From NCBI GenBank assembly GCA_031363945.1, contig JANLVJ010000045.1, forward strand, positions 21,612-85,611: 64,000 nt of DNA. Reading direction: 5' to 3'. Below are positions 1-9,092 of the stretch, in pieces; the stretch's first letter is position 1, and each line of letters begins with the position of its first letter. The DNA comes from JANLVJ01 sp031363945 (GTDB lineage: Bacteria; Bacteroidota; Bacteroidia; Sphingobacteriales; Sphingobacteriaceae). Made by a program: the position numbers and the translations under genes. A model generated the notes under the pieces. The model saw only the letters and a program-made list of their open reading frames with translations, made no database searches and was not told the DNA's origin.

Positions 1-166
1 GTAAAATTGTACAGGTTGTTTAAAATCTATTAAGCAATGCCGTGAAATATTCAGGCCCTTTGAGCGATATCCTAATAAGTTCTGGCTCAATTAATGATAT
101 GTTTTATGTGGTTGTTAAAGACAAGCTTTGTTTTGAAGAAAGAAGCTGTTTACAGATTTTCAGTCT

Positions 167-997
167 ATGTATGTTTTAATCTTTTTAAGTTACTTTTTAA
201 TCAGTCATGTACCCACTCAAGCAACAAGCTGTTCGTGGAGCACTCATTTGCATGAGATTTATATACAGCCAAAGGTCTTTGAAAGCAGTTTAAAAGCTTA
301 CAAAACAGACTCTCTCCCATTTGTTAATTTAATTCCTGATTTCCTTGAACAGCCAACAGGCCAAACCGTACAGCCTTTAGATGCACCAATTGGTAATATT
401 ACAGAATACCTTGCATATGTGCCGGCTGCCTATAATAATTCACCCAATAAACTTTGGCCACTCATTATATTCCTGCATGGGGTGGGAGAAATCGGAACAG
501 ATATAAACAGGGTTAAAAACCATGGCTTGCCTAAAGAGCTGGCCCAGGGAAAAAATCTTGACTTTATCGTGATAAGCCCTCAATGTAATAGTGGAAGTTG
601 GTGGAGTACCCCCGTGCTTGAAAATTTTCTCACCCAGGTTTTGCTCAAATATAACTGCAACCCGAAACAGATTTATCTGACGGGTTTAAGTATGGGTGGT
701 ATTGAAACCTGGAACTGGGCTATTCAAGATCCTGATCTTTTTGCGGCAATAATGCCCGTTAGTGCCACGGGAAATCCGGAAACTGTGGGTGTTTTGAGAC
801 AAACACCTGTATGGGTTTTTCACGGAGATAAGGATCAGGCTGTGCCATATGCGGGTGACAAAGCTATGGTTGACGCATTGAGACAGGCCGGAGGAGTTGT
901 TAAATTTACAACGCTCAAAGGTAAGCATGATGTATGGGATAAAGTCTACCAGGACAGGGAAATTTTTTCCTGGTTGATAAAATATCAGCTTCCCTGA
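167..997 (+). CDS. Secreted alpha/beta-hydrolase (esterase/phospholipase-like)
   Basis: A 276-residue protein with a hydrophobic N-terminus (about residues 1-19) that looks like a signal peptide, so it probably acts in the periplasm or outside the cell. The central part is an alpha/beta-hydrolase of the dienelactone-hydrolase / feruloyl-esterase type: an oxyanion-side segment LIIFLHGVGE (about 99-108), the nucleophile elbow GLSMGG with Ser about 175, a conserved acid in HGDKDQAVP (Asp about 223) and His about 254 in KGKHDVW. All three triad residues are present, so it should be active. The substrate cannot be read from the sequence. It stands alone and converges with surE. Confidence 0.75.
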   Translation: MYVLIFLSYFLISHVPTQATSCSWSTHLHEIYIQPKVFESSLKAYKTDSLPFVNLIPDFLEQPTGQTVQPLDAPIGNITEYLAYVPAAYNNSPNKLWPLIIFLHGVGEIGTDINRVKNHGLPKELAQGKNLDFIVISPQCNSGSWWSTPVLENFLTQVLLKYNCNPKQIYLTGLSMGGIETWNWAIQDPDLFAAIMPVSATGNPETVGVLRQTPVWVFHGDKDQAVPYAGDKAMVDALRQAGGVVKFTTLKGKHDVWDKVYQDREIFSWLIKYQLP

Positions 998-1169
998 TAG
1001 TTAAGTTATCAAATCTGAATTCCCTGATTATTTCAGTATAAGACCTGATATCCCTGACCGACCAGAAAATATTCACGAACAGAGCCCCGGATGATAAAAA
1101 TCTGAGGCTCGTCTCATTCTTATAGTTCTTGATTCGTAGTATTGCTGAGTTTTAGAAGTGTGATCAGGA

Positions 1170-1934
1170 TTAAAAAACCCAGTTATTTAAATCAGCCATA
1201 GCATGATGGGCGGTAAGATCAAACTGAACTGGTACAATTGATCCATAACCGTTTTTCAGTGCCCATACATCGGTATCTTCTCCTTCATCCATCAATTGAA
1301 ATACACCCGTCAGCCAATAATATTTACGCTTGTTTGGATCAAGGCGTTCGTCGAATTCCTCTTTCCACTTTGCCTTGGCCTGACGACAGATTTTCAATCC
1401 CTTAATATTTTTAATATTTGGGAAATTGACATTTAACAAGACTCCCTCTGGTAGTCCGTTTGATAATACCTGCAAGCAGATATCCTTGACAAATGGCAGA
1501 CAATGTGTAAAATCTGCCTGGGCCGTATAATCATCCAGTGAAAACCCAATTGAAGGAATACCTTCAATTGCCCCTTCCATAGCAGCTGACATTGTACCAG
1601 AATAAAGTACATTAATTGAATTGTTCAAACCATGATTGATACCCGAAATACATAAATCAGGCTTGCGATGTAAAACCTGATTGACGGCAAGCTTCACGCA
1701 GTCAACAGGTGTACCTGAACACTGGTACATATCTATATCCTGGTAAAGTTCAACTTTATCAAGGCGCAGGGGTTTTGAGATTGTTATTGCATGCCCCATA
1801 GCCGATTGAGGGCTATCGGGAGCAACAACAACAACTTTACCGATTTGTGAAGCAACTTCAATTAAGAATTTAATTCCTCTTGCTGTTATTCCGTCATCGT
1901 TAACTACTAATATTATTGGTCTTGTATCTTCCAT
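1170..1934 (-). CDS. surE: 5'/3'-nucleotidase SurE
   Basis: A 254-residue SurE, a metal-dependent phosphatase that removes phosphate from nucleoside 5'- and 3'-monophosphates in the cytoplasm. The family's metal site is intact: NDDG at residues 12-15, APDSPQS at 38-44, SGTPVDCV at 73-80, SGIN at 97-100 and YSGTxxAAMEG at 111-121. Length is usual for the family. The start lies 3 bp after the acs stop on the same strand, so the two genes are probably cotranscribed. No separate promoter is visible. Confidence 0.93.
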   Translation of the reverse strand: MEDTRPIILVVNDDGITARGIKFLIEVASQIGKVVVVAPDSPQSAMGHAITISKPLRLDKVELYQDIDMYQCSGTPVDCVKLAVNQVLHRKPDLCISGINHGLNNSINVLYSGTMSAAMEGAIEGIPSIGFSLDDYTAQADFTHCLPFVKDICLQVLSNGLPEGVLLNVNFPNIKNIKGLKICRQAKAKWKEEFDERLDPNKRKYYWLTGVFQLMDEGEDTDVWALKNGYGSIVPVQFDLTAHHAMADLNNWVF

Positions 1935-1937
1935 CTA

Positions 1938-3848
1938 CTAATTTTGCTTCTGAATCAGCGCCCCTGCGATTATATCCTCAACTACTGCAGGATCCTGCAA
2001 TGTTGAGATGTCTCCAAGGTTCTCTGATTCTCCTTCTGCAATTTTACGCAGAATACGGCGCATTATTTTTCCTGAACGTGTTTTAGGCAATCCCGTTACA
2101 AACTGAATCTGATCAGGTTTAGCGATCGCCCCAATAATGCGGCTAACTGTTTCAAGCATATCACGCTTGAGCTGCTCAGGCAGGGTATTTTGCTTTTCTG
2201 CAATTACGAAAGCATAAATTCCCTGACCTTTTATAGGATGCGGATAACCAACCACAGCTGATTCAACTATTCCATTGTGCATATTGATCGCATTTTCAAC
2301 TTCTGCAGTACCAATGCGGTGACCTGAGACATTGAGCACATCATCAACCCGCCCAGTAATGCGGTAATAGCCATCACTGTCACGCATGGCTCCATCACCC
2401 GTAAAATAGCGGCCCGGATAGGTTGTAAAGTAGATGGTTCGAAACCTTTCATGATCACCATAGGTAGTTCGTACCATACCTGGCCATGGGAATTTTATGC
2501 ATAAATTTCCCGAAACATTGCTGCCCTCAAGTAATTTACCCATTTCATCAACCAGTTCGAGTTGCACTCCGGGTAGAGGTAAAGTTGGAAATGACGGCTT
2601 AAGAGGGGTTATATTGGCAATAGGTGAAATCATAAATCCACCAGTTTCGGTCTGCCACCAGGTATCAACAATCGGGCATTTGCCCTTGCCTATTTTCTGG
2701 TCGAACCAATGCCAGGCCTCTTCATTCAACGGTTCACCAACTGAGCCTAGCTTGGTGATCGAACCAAGCTCTTTTGATTTAACAAATTCATCACCCGCAG
2801 CCATCAATGAACGTATGGCTGTTGGGGCTGTATAAAGGATATTTACTTTATGGCGTTCAACAATATCCCAGAACCGACCGGCATTTGGGTAAGTTGGAAT
2901 TCCTTCAAACATTAAAGCCGTGGCACCTGAGGCCAGCGGTCCATAAATAATATAAGAGTGACCGGTAATCCAGCCTATATCAGCTGTACAGAAGAATATT
3001 TCTCCTGGTTTATATTGAAAAGCAGTTTTAAAAGTATAGGTCACATAGACCATATAACCACCACAGGTATGAACCACTCCCTTTGGTTTACCCGTAGACC
3101 CTGAAGTATAAAGTATGAACAGCATATCTTCAGCATCCATTTCCTCAGCGGGGCAATCGGCACTTACATGCTTAACTTCATCTTCCCACCAGACATCTCT
3201 ACCCTTAATCATTGAGACAGGTGTACGGGTATGGGTGAGAACAATAACTTTTTTGACTGAATCACAGGCAACAAGTGCATCGTCCATGGTATTTTTTAAT
3301 GGAATCTCTTTATTACCTCTTTTGCCCCCATCAGCAGTAATAACAACTGAGCATTCAGCGTCCTTAATTCTGTCTGCAATAGAACGGGCAGAAAACCCGC
3401 CGAAAACTACGCTATGTACCGCCCCGACCCTGGCACAGGCAAGCACTGCAATAGCCAGTTCAGGTACCATAGGCATGTAAATACAAATACGGTCACCTTT
3501 TTTAACTCCATTTTTTCTCAGCACATTACCGAAACGGCATACATGCTCATGTAAAGTTTTGTAGGTATAGGTTATAGCGGCATCAGTCGGATCATTAGGT
3601 TCCCAGATAAATGCAGGTACATCACCTTTATCAGCCAGATGCCGGTCAAGACAATTCTCTGTGATATTAAGTTTGGCGCCCTGAAACCATTTAATTTTAG
3701 GTTCAGTAAAATTCCATTCAAGAACAGTATCCCACTTCTTACGCCAGTAAAATTCACTGGCGATTTCAGCCCAGAATTCTTCGGGCTGATTTACACTCAT
3801 GGCATAGGCTTCATGATACTCTTCAATAGTTGAGATGGTAGATTTCAT
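1938..3848 (-). CDS. acs: Acetyl-CoA synthetase (AMP-forming)
   Basis: A 636-residue acetate-CoA ligase: acetate + ATP + CoA gives acetyl-CoA + AMP + PPi. ANL-superfamily motifs are all visible: P-loop YTSGSTGKPKG at 247-257, WWQTETGG at 397-404, hinge/CoA region SGHRIGTAEVE at 508-518, and the C-terminal PKTRSGKIMRR at 588-598. The Lys in that last motif (594) matches the Lys that is acetylated to switch the enzyme off in other bacteria; regulation here is inferred from that. The N-terminal ACAS_N region (about 15-75) is present, so this is full-length Acs rather than a shorter acyl-CoA synthetase. It is the first gene of an apparent acs-surE unit. Confidence 0.95.
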   Translation of the reverse strand: MKSTISTIEEYHEAYAMSVNQPEEFWAEIASEFYWRKKWDTVLEWNFTEPKIKWFQGAKLNITENCLDRHLADKGDVPAFIWEPNDPTDAAITYTYKTLHEHVCRFGNVLRKNGVKKGDRICIYMPMVPELAIAVLACARVGAVHSVVFGGFSARSIADRIKDAECSVVITADGGKRGNKEIPLKNTMDDALVACDSVKKVIVLTHTRTPVSMIKGRDVWWEDEVKHVSADCPAEEMDAEDMLFILYTSGSTGKPKGVVHTCGGYMVYVTYTFKTAFQYKPGEIFFCTADIGWITGHSYIIYGPLASGATALMFEGIPTYPNAGRFWDIVERHKVNILYTAPTAIRSLMAAGDEFVKSKELGSITKLGSVGEPLNEEAWHWFDQKIGKGKCPIVDTWWQTETGGFMISPIANITPLKPSFPTLPLPGVQLELVDEMGKLLEGSNVSGNLCIKFPWPGMVRTTYGDHERFRTIYFTTYPGRYFTGDGAMRDSDGYYRITGRVDDVLNVSGHRIGTAEVENAINMHNGIVESAVVGYPHPIKGQGIYAFVIAEKQNTLPEQLKRDMLETVSRIIGAIAKPDQIQFVTGLPKTRSGKIMRRILRKIAEGESENLGDISTLQDPAVVEDIIAGALIQKQN

Positions 3849-4367
3849 TACAATAGATTGATCGTTGGTAATACAATTTTATGGAATTTTATCGGCCTTT
3901 AAATGAAAAACATATGCTACAAATGGTTTTATCAGGCTTTAGCTGGTTGTTTTAATTCGATTAACTAATCGCGGGTTGAATTTTAAGATAAAATAAATTT
4001 GGTTCTAGTTTAGTCAGATTGCTTTCTGGCTCTTGTAGCAGAGCCAGAATTAACAAGTTTATAAGAGCGGATTTCCAATATCTGATTTGGTAATTAAAGG
4101 ATAAGAAAACAAAGAGGTTCGTATTACAATTAAAAATTGCAAATGTCTGATCAAATGGTGTTGTTTTAAATTATTTTTCCTCACCGCACGAATTTGATTT
4201 TAGAGTAAATTTGTGATTATTCTTCTACAGCATTAAAATGCTACTTCAAGCATCTGCTGAGCATGGCTTATGCTGACAATTCAGAAATATTTTTGAAATA
4301 CTATTTGAACTAACAAATTTTTAGCTGATATTTGCAAACTATTTAATCAAATTAAAAATTACCCTTC
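3849..4367. other. Intergenic region upstream of acs and rpmB
   Basis: A 519-bp gap between two divergent transcription units. I see no convincing protein or RNA gene. It holds the rpmB promoter at its right end (listed separately) and an isolated perfect hairpin: 9-bp arms at 4024-4032 and 4041-4049 around an 8-nt loop, with no T tract on either side. A clear acs promoter was not found. Confidence 0.5.
4304..4334 (+). promoter_or_regulatory. Promoter of the rpmB-rpmG-DUF4295 unit
   Basis: TTTG at 4304-4307, exactly 19 bp, then GATATTTG at 4327-4334. This fits the Bacteroidota primary-sigma pattern (-33 TTTG, -7 TAnnTTTG) with one mismatch. It would give a leader of roughly 25-30 nt before the rpmB ATG at 4368. 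Prediction only. Confidence 0.5.
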
Positions 4368-4601
4368 ATGTCAAGAGTTTGTGATCTTACAGGAAAGTCA
4401 GCAATGAACGGATACAGTGTATCCAATTCCAATACCAAGACGAAAAGAATGTTCTATCCGAATTTGAAAACTAAACGTTTTTTTTTACCGGATGAAAACA
4501 GATGGATTACACTAAAGGTATCTACCTCAGCAATCAGAACCATTAACAAAAATGGAATATCTGCTTCTATAGCTAAATTTCTGAAGAAAGGGTTTATTTA
4601 A
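4368..4601 (+). CDS. rpmB: 50S ribosomal protein bL28
   Basis: A 77-residue bL28. It opens with the family's SRVCDLTGK and has the basic linker TKRMFYPNLKTKRF and the typical TSAIRTINKNGI core. No Shine-Dalgarno sequence precedes the ATG; the leader is A/T-rich, as expected in Bacteroidota. It leads a unit of three small ribosomal-type genes (L28, L33, DUF4295) with spacings of 13 and 47 bp, driven by the promoter at 4304-4334. Confidence 0.95.
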   Translation: MSRVCDLTGKSAMNGYSVSNSNTKTKRMFYPNLKTKRFFLPDENRWITLKVSTSAIRTINKNGISASIAKFLKKGFI

Positions 4602-4614
4602 ATACTAAAGACTC

Positions 4615-4797
4615 ATGGCAAAAAAGGGAAATAGAGTGCAGGTTATTTTAGAATGTACCGAGCATAAAGAAAGTGGGTTACCAGGAGTTTCCAGGTATAT
4701 AACTACTAAGAATAAGAAAAACACAACTGAGCGGTTAGAAATGAAGAAATTCAATCCTATTATGCGTAAAGTAACTGTTCATAAAGAAATAAAATAA
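4615..4797 (+). CDS. rpmG: 50S ribosomal protein bL33
   Basis: A 60-residue bL33: N-terminal MAKKGNRVQVILECTEHK, then the conserved YITTKNKKNTTERLEMKKF segment and the KFNPIMRKVTVHKE tail. It has a single Cys in this region and lacks the paired CxxC zinc motifs of C+ L33, so it appears to be the zinc-free form. It sits directly after rpmB. Confidence 0.95.
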   Translation: MAKKGNRVQVILECTEHKESGLPGVSRYITTKNKKNTTERLEMKKFNPIMRKVTVHKEIK

Positions 4798-4844
4798 TTT
4801 TCAGAGTCAGACTTGTAAGTGTGGCTTGGTAAATAAACTATACA

Positions 4845-5000
4845 ATGGCAAAGAAATCAATCGCGACACTTAAAGACGGTAAAGGAAAAGAATACTCAAA
4901 GGTTATTGTGGCTACTAAGTCACCAAAAACGGGAGCTTACTCTTTCAAGGAATCGGTTGTGCATAACGACCATATCAAGGATGCAATTTCTGGGAAATAA
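4845..5000 (+). CDS. DUF4295 small basic ribosome-associated protein
   Basis: A 51-residue, Lys-rich protein starting MAKKSIATLKDGKGKEYSK. It matches the DUF4295 family, which in Bacteroidota usually follows rpmG, as it does here 47 bp downstream. From memory, I believe this family corresponds to the Bacteroidia-specific large-subunit protein named bL38 in the Flavobacterium johnsoniae ribosome structure, but I cannot check this. Its size, charge and operon position all suit a ribosomal protein. Confidence 0.85.
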   Translation: MAKKSIATLKDGKGKEYSKVIVATKSPKTGAYSFKESVVHNDHIKDAISGK

Positions 5001-5036
5001 GAAATTGCAAATTCCCCTTTATTGAAGAATTACCTG

Positions 5037-5070
5037 AAAAGTCCTGTTTCAAAACAGGACTTTCTTATTT
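5037..5070 (+). terminator. Intrinsic terminator after the ribosomal-protein unit
   Basis: Inverted repeat GTCCTGTT (5041-5048) and AACAGGAC (5053-5060), extended by flanking AAA/TTT pairs and followed by a T-rich run (5061-5070). It separates the L28-L33-DUF4295 unit from ftsY. Confidence 0.8.
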
Positions 5071-5097
5071 TTAGACATTTTTTTAAGCTTCGGTAGA

Positions 5098-6096
5098 ATG
5101 GGACTGTTTGATTTCTTTAAAAGTATTAAACCTGTTGAAATAATACAGGAGCGGGCACAACTTGATAAAAGTCTTGAAAAATCAAAAAGCTCACTCTTTT
5201 CAAAACTCAGCCGTTCACTTGTCGGTAAATCAACCGTTGATGAAGAGGTTTTAGATAACCTGGAAGAAATACTTATTGGTGCTGACGTAGGTGTACAAAC
5301 GACAATAAAAATTATTGGCCGTATTGAAAAAAGAGTTAGCCAGGATAAATACCTCAACGCTGATCAGTTACAAGACATCCTGAAGGAAGAAATTGCTGCT
5401 CTTCTTGAAGAGAATCAGAGTGGTAACTTTCAGAATACATTGAAAGACATTCAGCCAGTGCCCTATGTTATACTTGTTGTCGGGGTAAACGGAGTGGGTA
5501 AAACAACTACTATTGGTAAACTGGCCCATAAATTTATACAATCGGGCAAAACCGTGGTCTTAGGTGCTGGTGATACATTCAGAGCCGCAGCCGCTGAACA
5601 GCTTACTATCTGGGGTCAGCGTATCGGGGCCAGAGTTGTTTCTCAGCAAACAGGTTCAGATCCTGCATCTGTTGCCTATGACACTCTGAGTTCAGCAATT
5701 GCTGGTAAAGAAGATATCTGTATCATTGATACAGCAGGTAGACTTCATAATAAAATTGGTTTGATGAATGAATTGACTAAGATCAAACAGGTCATGGCAA
5801 AGCTGGTACCTGATGCCCCACATGAGATATTACTTGTTTTGGATGCAAGCACAGGGCAGAATGCTATTGAACAGGCACGGCAGTTTACAGCCGCAACCAA
5901 TGTAAATGCGCTGGCAGTTACCAAACTCGATGGCACGGCAAAAGGTGGGGTAGTAATTGGCATATCAGATGAATTTAAAGTGCCAGTTAAATATATAGGA
6001 GTAGGTGAAGGAATAAATGATTTACAACTGTTTGATCGTATCAGTTTTGTAAATGCATTTTTCGGCATCGGAGCAGCTGGAACAAGACAAGAATGA
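5098..6096 (+). CDS. ftsY: Signal recognition particle receptor FtsY
   Basis: A 332-residue SRP receptor GTPase, which docks ribosome-SRP complexes at the inner membrane through Ffh. It has an N-terminal helical N domain (about 20-105), then the NG GTPase: P-loop GVNGVGKTTT at 129-138, DTAGR at 211-215, TKLDGTAKGG at 275-284 and closing GVGEGINDLQLFD. The acidic A domain of E. coli FtsY is missing, which is usual for this phylum. Its TGA overlaps the rimO ATG (ATGA, 6093-6096), so translation is probably coupled. Confidence 0.96.
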   Translation: MGLFDFFKSIKPVEIIQERAQLDKSLEKSKSSLFSKLSRSLVGKSTVDEEVLDNLEEILIGADVGVQTTIKIIGRIEKRVSQDKYLNADQLQDILKEEIAALLEENQSGNFQNTLKDIQPVPYVILVVGVNGVGKTTTIGKLAHKFIQSGKTVVLGAGDTFRAAAAEQLTIWGQRIGARVVSQQTGSDPASVAYDTLSSAIAGKEDICIIDTAGRLHNKIGLMNELTKIKQVMAKLVPDAPHEILLVLDASTGQNAIEQARQFTAATNVNALAVTKLDGTAKGGVVIGISDEFKVPVKYIGVGEGINDLQLFDRISFVNAFFGIGAAGTRQE

Positions 6097-7403
6097 GAAC
6101 GAAAAGTATTTTAAGGCCCCGGGTAAATATAATCACCCTTGGATGTTCAAAAAACCTGGTTGATACAGAAGTATTGATGGGACAGTTGAAACATAATAAA
6201 TTTGAAGTTACTCATGAGAAAACCTCAGGTCGTGAAGAAGTTGTAATCATCAATACCTGTGGATTTATCGATAATGCTAAAGAAGAGTCTATCAATACCA
6301 TTCTTGAATACAGCAGGTTAAAAGAAGAAGGTAAAGTTGATACCCTGATCGTTACAGGCTGTCTGTCTCAGCGATACAAACCTGATCTGGAGCGTGAGAT
6401 ACCCAACGTAGATGCCTATTTTGGAACTACTGATCTACCACGCCTGTTAAAGTTCTTAAAGGCTGACTACCAGCATGAGCTTCTAGGTGAACGGTTGCTG
6501 ACGACACCAAATCATTATGCATTTTTAAAAATTGCCGAAGGTTGTGACCGGCCCTGTTCATTTTGTGCGATACCCTTAATGCGGGGTACCCATAAAAGCA
6601 GAACTATTGAAGGACTGATTCTTGAAGCCACAAAGCTGGCAAAAGGCGGAGTTAAAGAGCTTATTCTTATCGCACAGGATCTGACCTTCTATGGTATTGA
6701 TATTAATAAAGAGCGACAGCTTGCTCCTCTACTAAGACAGCTTGCAGCGGTTGAAGGCATTGAGTGGATCAGATTACAATATGCCTATCCCTCACAATTT
6801 CCGATGGATGTTTTAGAAGTTATGAACGAGTGCCCTCAGATCTGCTCATACCTGGATATGCCATTACAGCATATTTCAGACCCCATGCTGAAATCAATGA
6901 GACGCGGCATAAGCAAGAGACGCACCGTCGAGCTTTTAGACGAAATCAGAGCTGGGGTTCCGGGAATAGCACTAAGAACTACCCTGATCAGTGGGTATCC
7001 TGGTGAAACTGACGAAGATTTTCAGGAATTAAAAGAATTTATCATCACACAGCGGTTTGACCGCCTGGGAGTGTTCACCTATTCTCATGAAGAACAGACC
7101 CATGCTTATACCCTTGTAGATAATGTACCGGCTGAGGTGAAACAACAGCGTGCAGAAGAATTAATGGAAGTACAGCAGCTGATTTCATTTGAAAAGAATC
7201 AGGCAAAGGTCGGTACAACCTGTAAGGTTTTAATAGATCGTAAAGAAGGAACCTATTTTATTGGTCGAACCGAGTTTGATTCACCTGAAGTTGACAACGA
7301 AGTATTGATCGATGCCCGTGAACATTCCTTGAGAACAGGTGAATTTTATACGATATTAGTTGAGAAAGCTGAAGATTTTGATCTTTATGGTATTCCTGTT
7401 TAA
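6093..7403 (+). CDS. rimO: Ribosomal protein uS12 methylthiotransferase RimO
   Basis: A 436-residue radical-SAM methylthiotransferase that modifies an Asp of ribosomal protein S12. The N-terminal UPF0004 domain supplies Cys18, Cys56 and Cys90 for one 4Fe-4S cluster. The radical-SAM CxxxCxxC motif is at Cys151, Cys155 and Cys158 (EGCDRPCSFCAIP). A C-terminal TRAM domain spans about 375-436. The opening VNIITLGCSKNLVDTE is RimO-like rather than MiaB-like. It overlaps ftsY by 4 nt. Confidence 0.95.
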   Translation: MRTKSILRPRVNIITLGCSKNLVDTEVLMGQLKHNKFEVTHEKTSGREEVVIINTCGFIDNAKEESINTILEYSRLKEEGKVDTLIVTGCLSQRYKPDLEREIPNVDAYFGTTDLPRLLKFLKADYQHELLGERLLTTPNHYAFLKIAEGCDRPCSFCAIPLMRGTHKSRTIEGLILEATKLAKGGVKELILIAQDLTFYGIDINKERQLAPLLRQLAAVEGIEWIRLQYAYPSQFPMDVLEVMNECPQICSYLDMPLQHISDPMLKSMRRGISKRRTVELLDEIRAGVPGIALRTTLISGYPGETDEDFQELKEFIITQRFDRLGVFTYSHEEQTHAYTLVDNVPAEVKQQRAEELMEVQQLISFEKNQAKVGTTCKVLIDRKEGTYFIGRTEFDSPEVDNEVLIDAREHSLRTGEFYTILVEKAEDFDLYGIPV

Positions 7404-7468
7404 GGCTGGCTATTTCAGACTTTCCTATTTTTTTAGCTAATTTGTTCATTTTTCAAAGATTGCAGTCG

Positions 7469-9073
7469 ATGTTTACTGAATACGTAGATTACCATGACAC
7501 TGGTTATTTTTCTCAAACTGTTCTTGATTACCTTGTAGGTGCCAAAGCTCTTGATGAGTTTTATGGCAAGCCCCCTGTTTTAAATTCGGTAGAATCGGTT
7601 CTGGCACAGCAGAAAACAAAAAGTACGAATCGTAGTGTGCTGGTAAATGTTCTTAAAGAACAATATCAGCGAATAGAAAATAGCGGTGGTAAGGTTAACG
7701 ATCTGGTAAAAGAAAATATCAGGTCATTAAATTCAGCCGATTCCTATACCGTTACAACAGGGCATCAGTTAAATATATTTACCGGCCCCCTGTACACCAT
7801 TTATAAAATACTGGGTACCATTGCCCTGGCTAAAAAACTTAGTAGCGCCCATCCAGATATCCGTGTAATGCCTGTTTTTTGGATGGCAACAGAAGATCAT
7901 GATTTTGCTGAAATCAATCACCTGAATGTCGGTGATAAACCAATAACCTGGAATCAGGATCAGGGAGGCGCTGTCGGGCGCCTTGATATTAAAAGCATTC
8001 AGCCAGCTCTGGGTCATGTTCTCTCATCACTTGGCTTAAACCCCTACCTGCATGACCTTGAGCAAATGTGCCGAGATGCCTATCTGAAGAACACTAATCT
8101 TGCCGATGCAACCCGTTATCTCTATAACGAACTATTTGGTAGTTATGGTCTGATAATTCTTGATGCCGATAATGCAAGTCTTAAAAATGAATTTGCCTCT
8201 ATCATCGAGCAGGATATCTTTCAACAGCATAGTAATATACTGGTAAGTGCCAGCAATAAAAAGTTGGAATCACTCGGTTATCACGTACAGGTACATCCCC
8301 GGGAAATTAACTTTTTCTATTTACAGAAGAATTCCCGGGAACGGATAATCCGTGAAGGTGAGGGCTTTAAAGTACTTAATACTACATTGCGTTATTCCAG
8401 TGATGAATTAAGAACTGAAATCAGGCAATTCCCAGAGCGGTTTAGTCCGAATGTAATTATGCGACCTATTTATCAGGAGGTCATCTTACCAAACCTTGCC
8501 TATATCGGCGGAGGGGCTGAAGTAAGTTATTGGCTAAGTTTAAAAACCACCTTTCTTAAGTATCAAATCCCTTTTCCAATACTGCTGTTGCGAAATTCTG
8601 CCCTGCTTGTCGATGAAATAAGCAGAAAGCGTACCGATCAGCTTGGATTTCAAACAATCGATCTTTTCAAAGATCCCCGTGAACTGGTCAAACTTTATGT
8701 TTTAAGATCTTCGACCAAAGAACTTGATCTGAATAAAGAGTTAACGGCATTGAAAGAAATACTGGGAGCCATAGAAAGTAAGGCATTTGCAGTAGACAGT
8801 ACACTGGGAGAAAGCACGAGAGCTATTTATGCCCGTACCCGAAATATGATCGAAGCACTTGAAGGCAAAATGCTTAAAGCCGAGAAAGATAAATTTGATA
8901 CTGAAATGTCTCAGATATTCAAGATCAACCAAAAGCTTTTTCCAAATCATACACTACAGGAAAGGGTTGAAAACTTCCTTCCCTATTATGCCCGTTATGG
9001 CCATACTTTATTTGAAACCTTGTTAGAGAGCTTTGACCCATTTGGCAAGCAAATGACTGTAATAAACCTCTGA
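7469..9073 (+). CDS. bshC: Putative cysteine ligase BshC (bacillithiol synthesis)
   Basis: A 534-residue member of the BshC family, which adds Cys to GlcN-malate in the last step of bacillithiol synthesis. Family features: N-terminal YVDYHDTGYFSQTVLDYL, the core VTTGHQLNIFTGPLYTIYK (HxGH-like nucleotidyltransferase-type motif), VFWMATEDHDFAEI, and a long C-terminal coiled-coil stretch (about 390-500). A longer reading from a TTG at 7442 is possible, but the ATG at 7469 matches the usual N-terminus. The partner genes bshA and bshB are not in this window. Confidence 0.9.
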   Translation: MFTEYVDYHDTGYFSQTVLDYLVGAKALDEFYGKPPVLNSVESVLAQQKTKSTNRSVLVNVLKEQYQRIENSGGKVNDLVKENIRSLNSADSYTVTTGHQLNIFTGPLYTIYKILGTIALAKKLSSAHPDIRVMPVFWMATEDHDFAEINHLNVGDKPITWNQDQGGAVGRLDIKSIQPALGHVLSSLGLNPYLHDLEQMCRDAYLKNTNLADATRYLYNELFGSYGLIILDADNASLKNEFASIIEQDIFQQHSNILVSASNKKLESLGYHVQVHPREINFFYLQKNSRERIIREGEGFKVLNTTLRYSSDELRTEIRQFPERFSPNVIMRPIYQEVILPNLAYIGGGAEVSYWLSLKTTFLKYQIPFPILLLRNSALLVDEISRKRTDQLGFQTIDLFKDPRELVKLYVLRSSTKELDLNKELTALKEILGAIESKAFAVDSTLGESTRAIYARTRNMIEALEGKMLKAEKDKFDTEMSQIFKINQKLFPNHTLQERVENFLPYYARYGHTLFETLLESFDPFGKQMTVINL

Positions 9074-9092
9074 TTTCAAAAAACATATTTCT

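Noticed and set aside
992..1060. Three CCCTGA(T) direct repeats after the first esterase gene
   Set aside because: Too short and irregular to be a repeat array; no function suggested.
2497..3480. Open frames of 112 and 121 codons antisense to acs
   Set aside because: They are shadows of a well-conserved gene on the other strand. No start-site context or known family.
7442..7468. Longer TTG start for bshC
   Set aside because: The ATG at 7469 gives the usual N-terminus of the family; the extra residues are not conserved.
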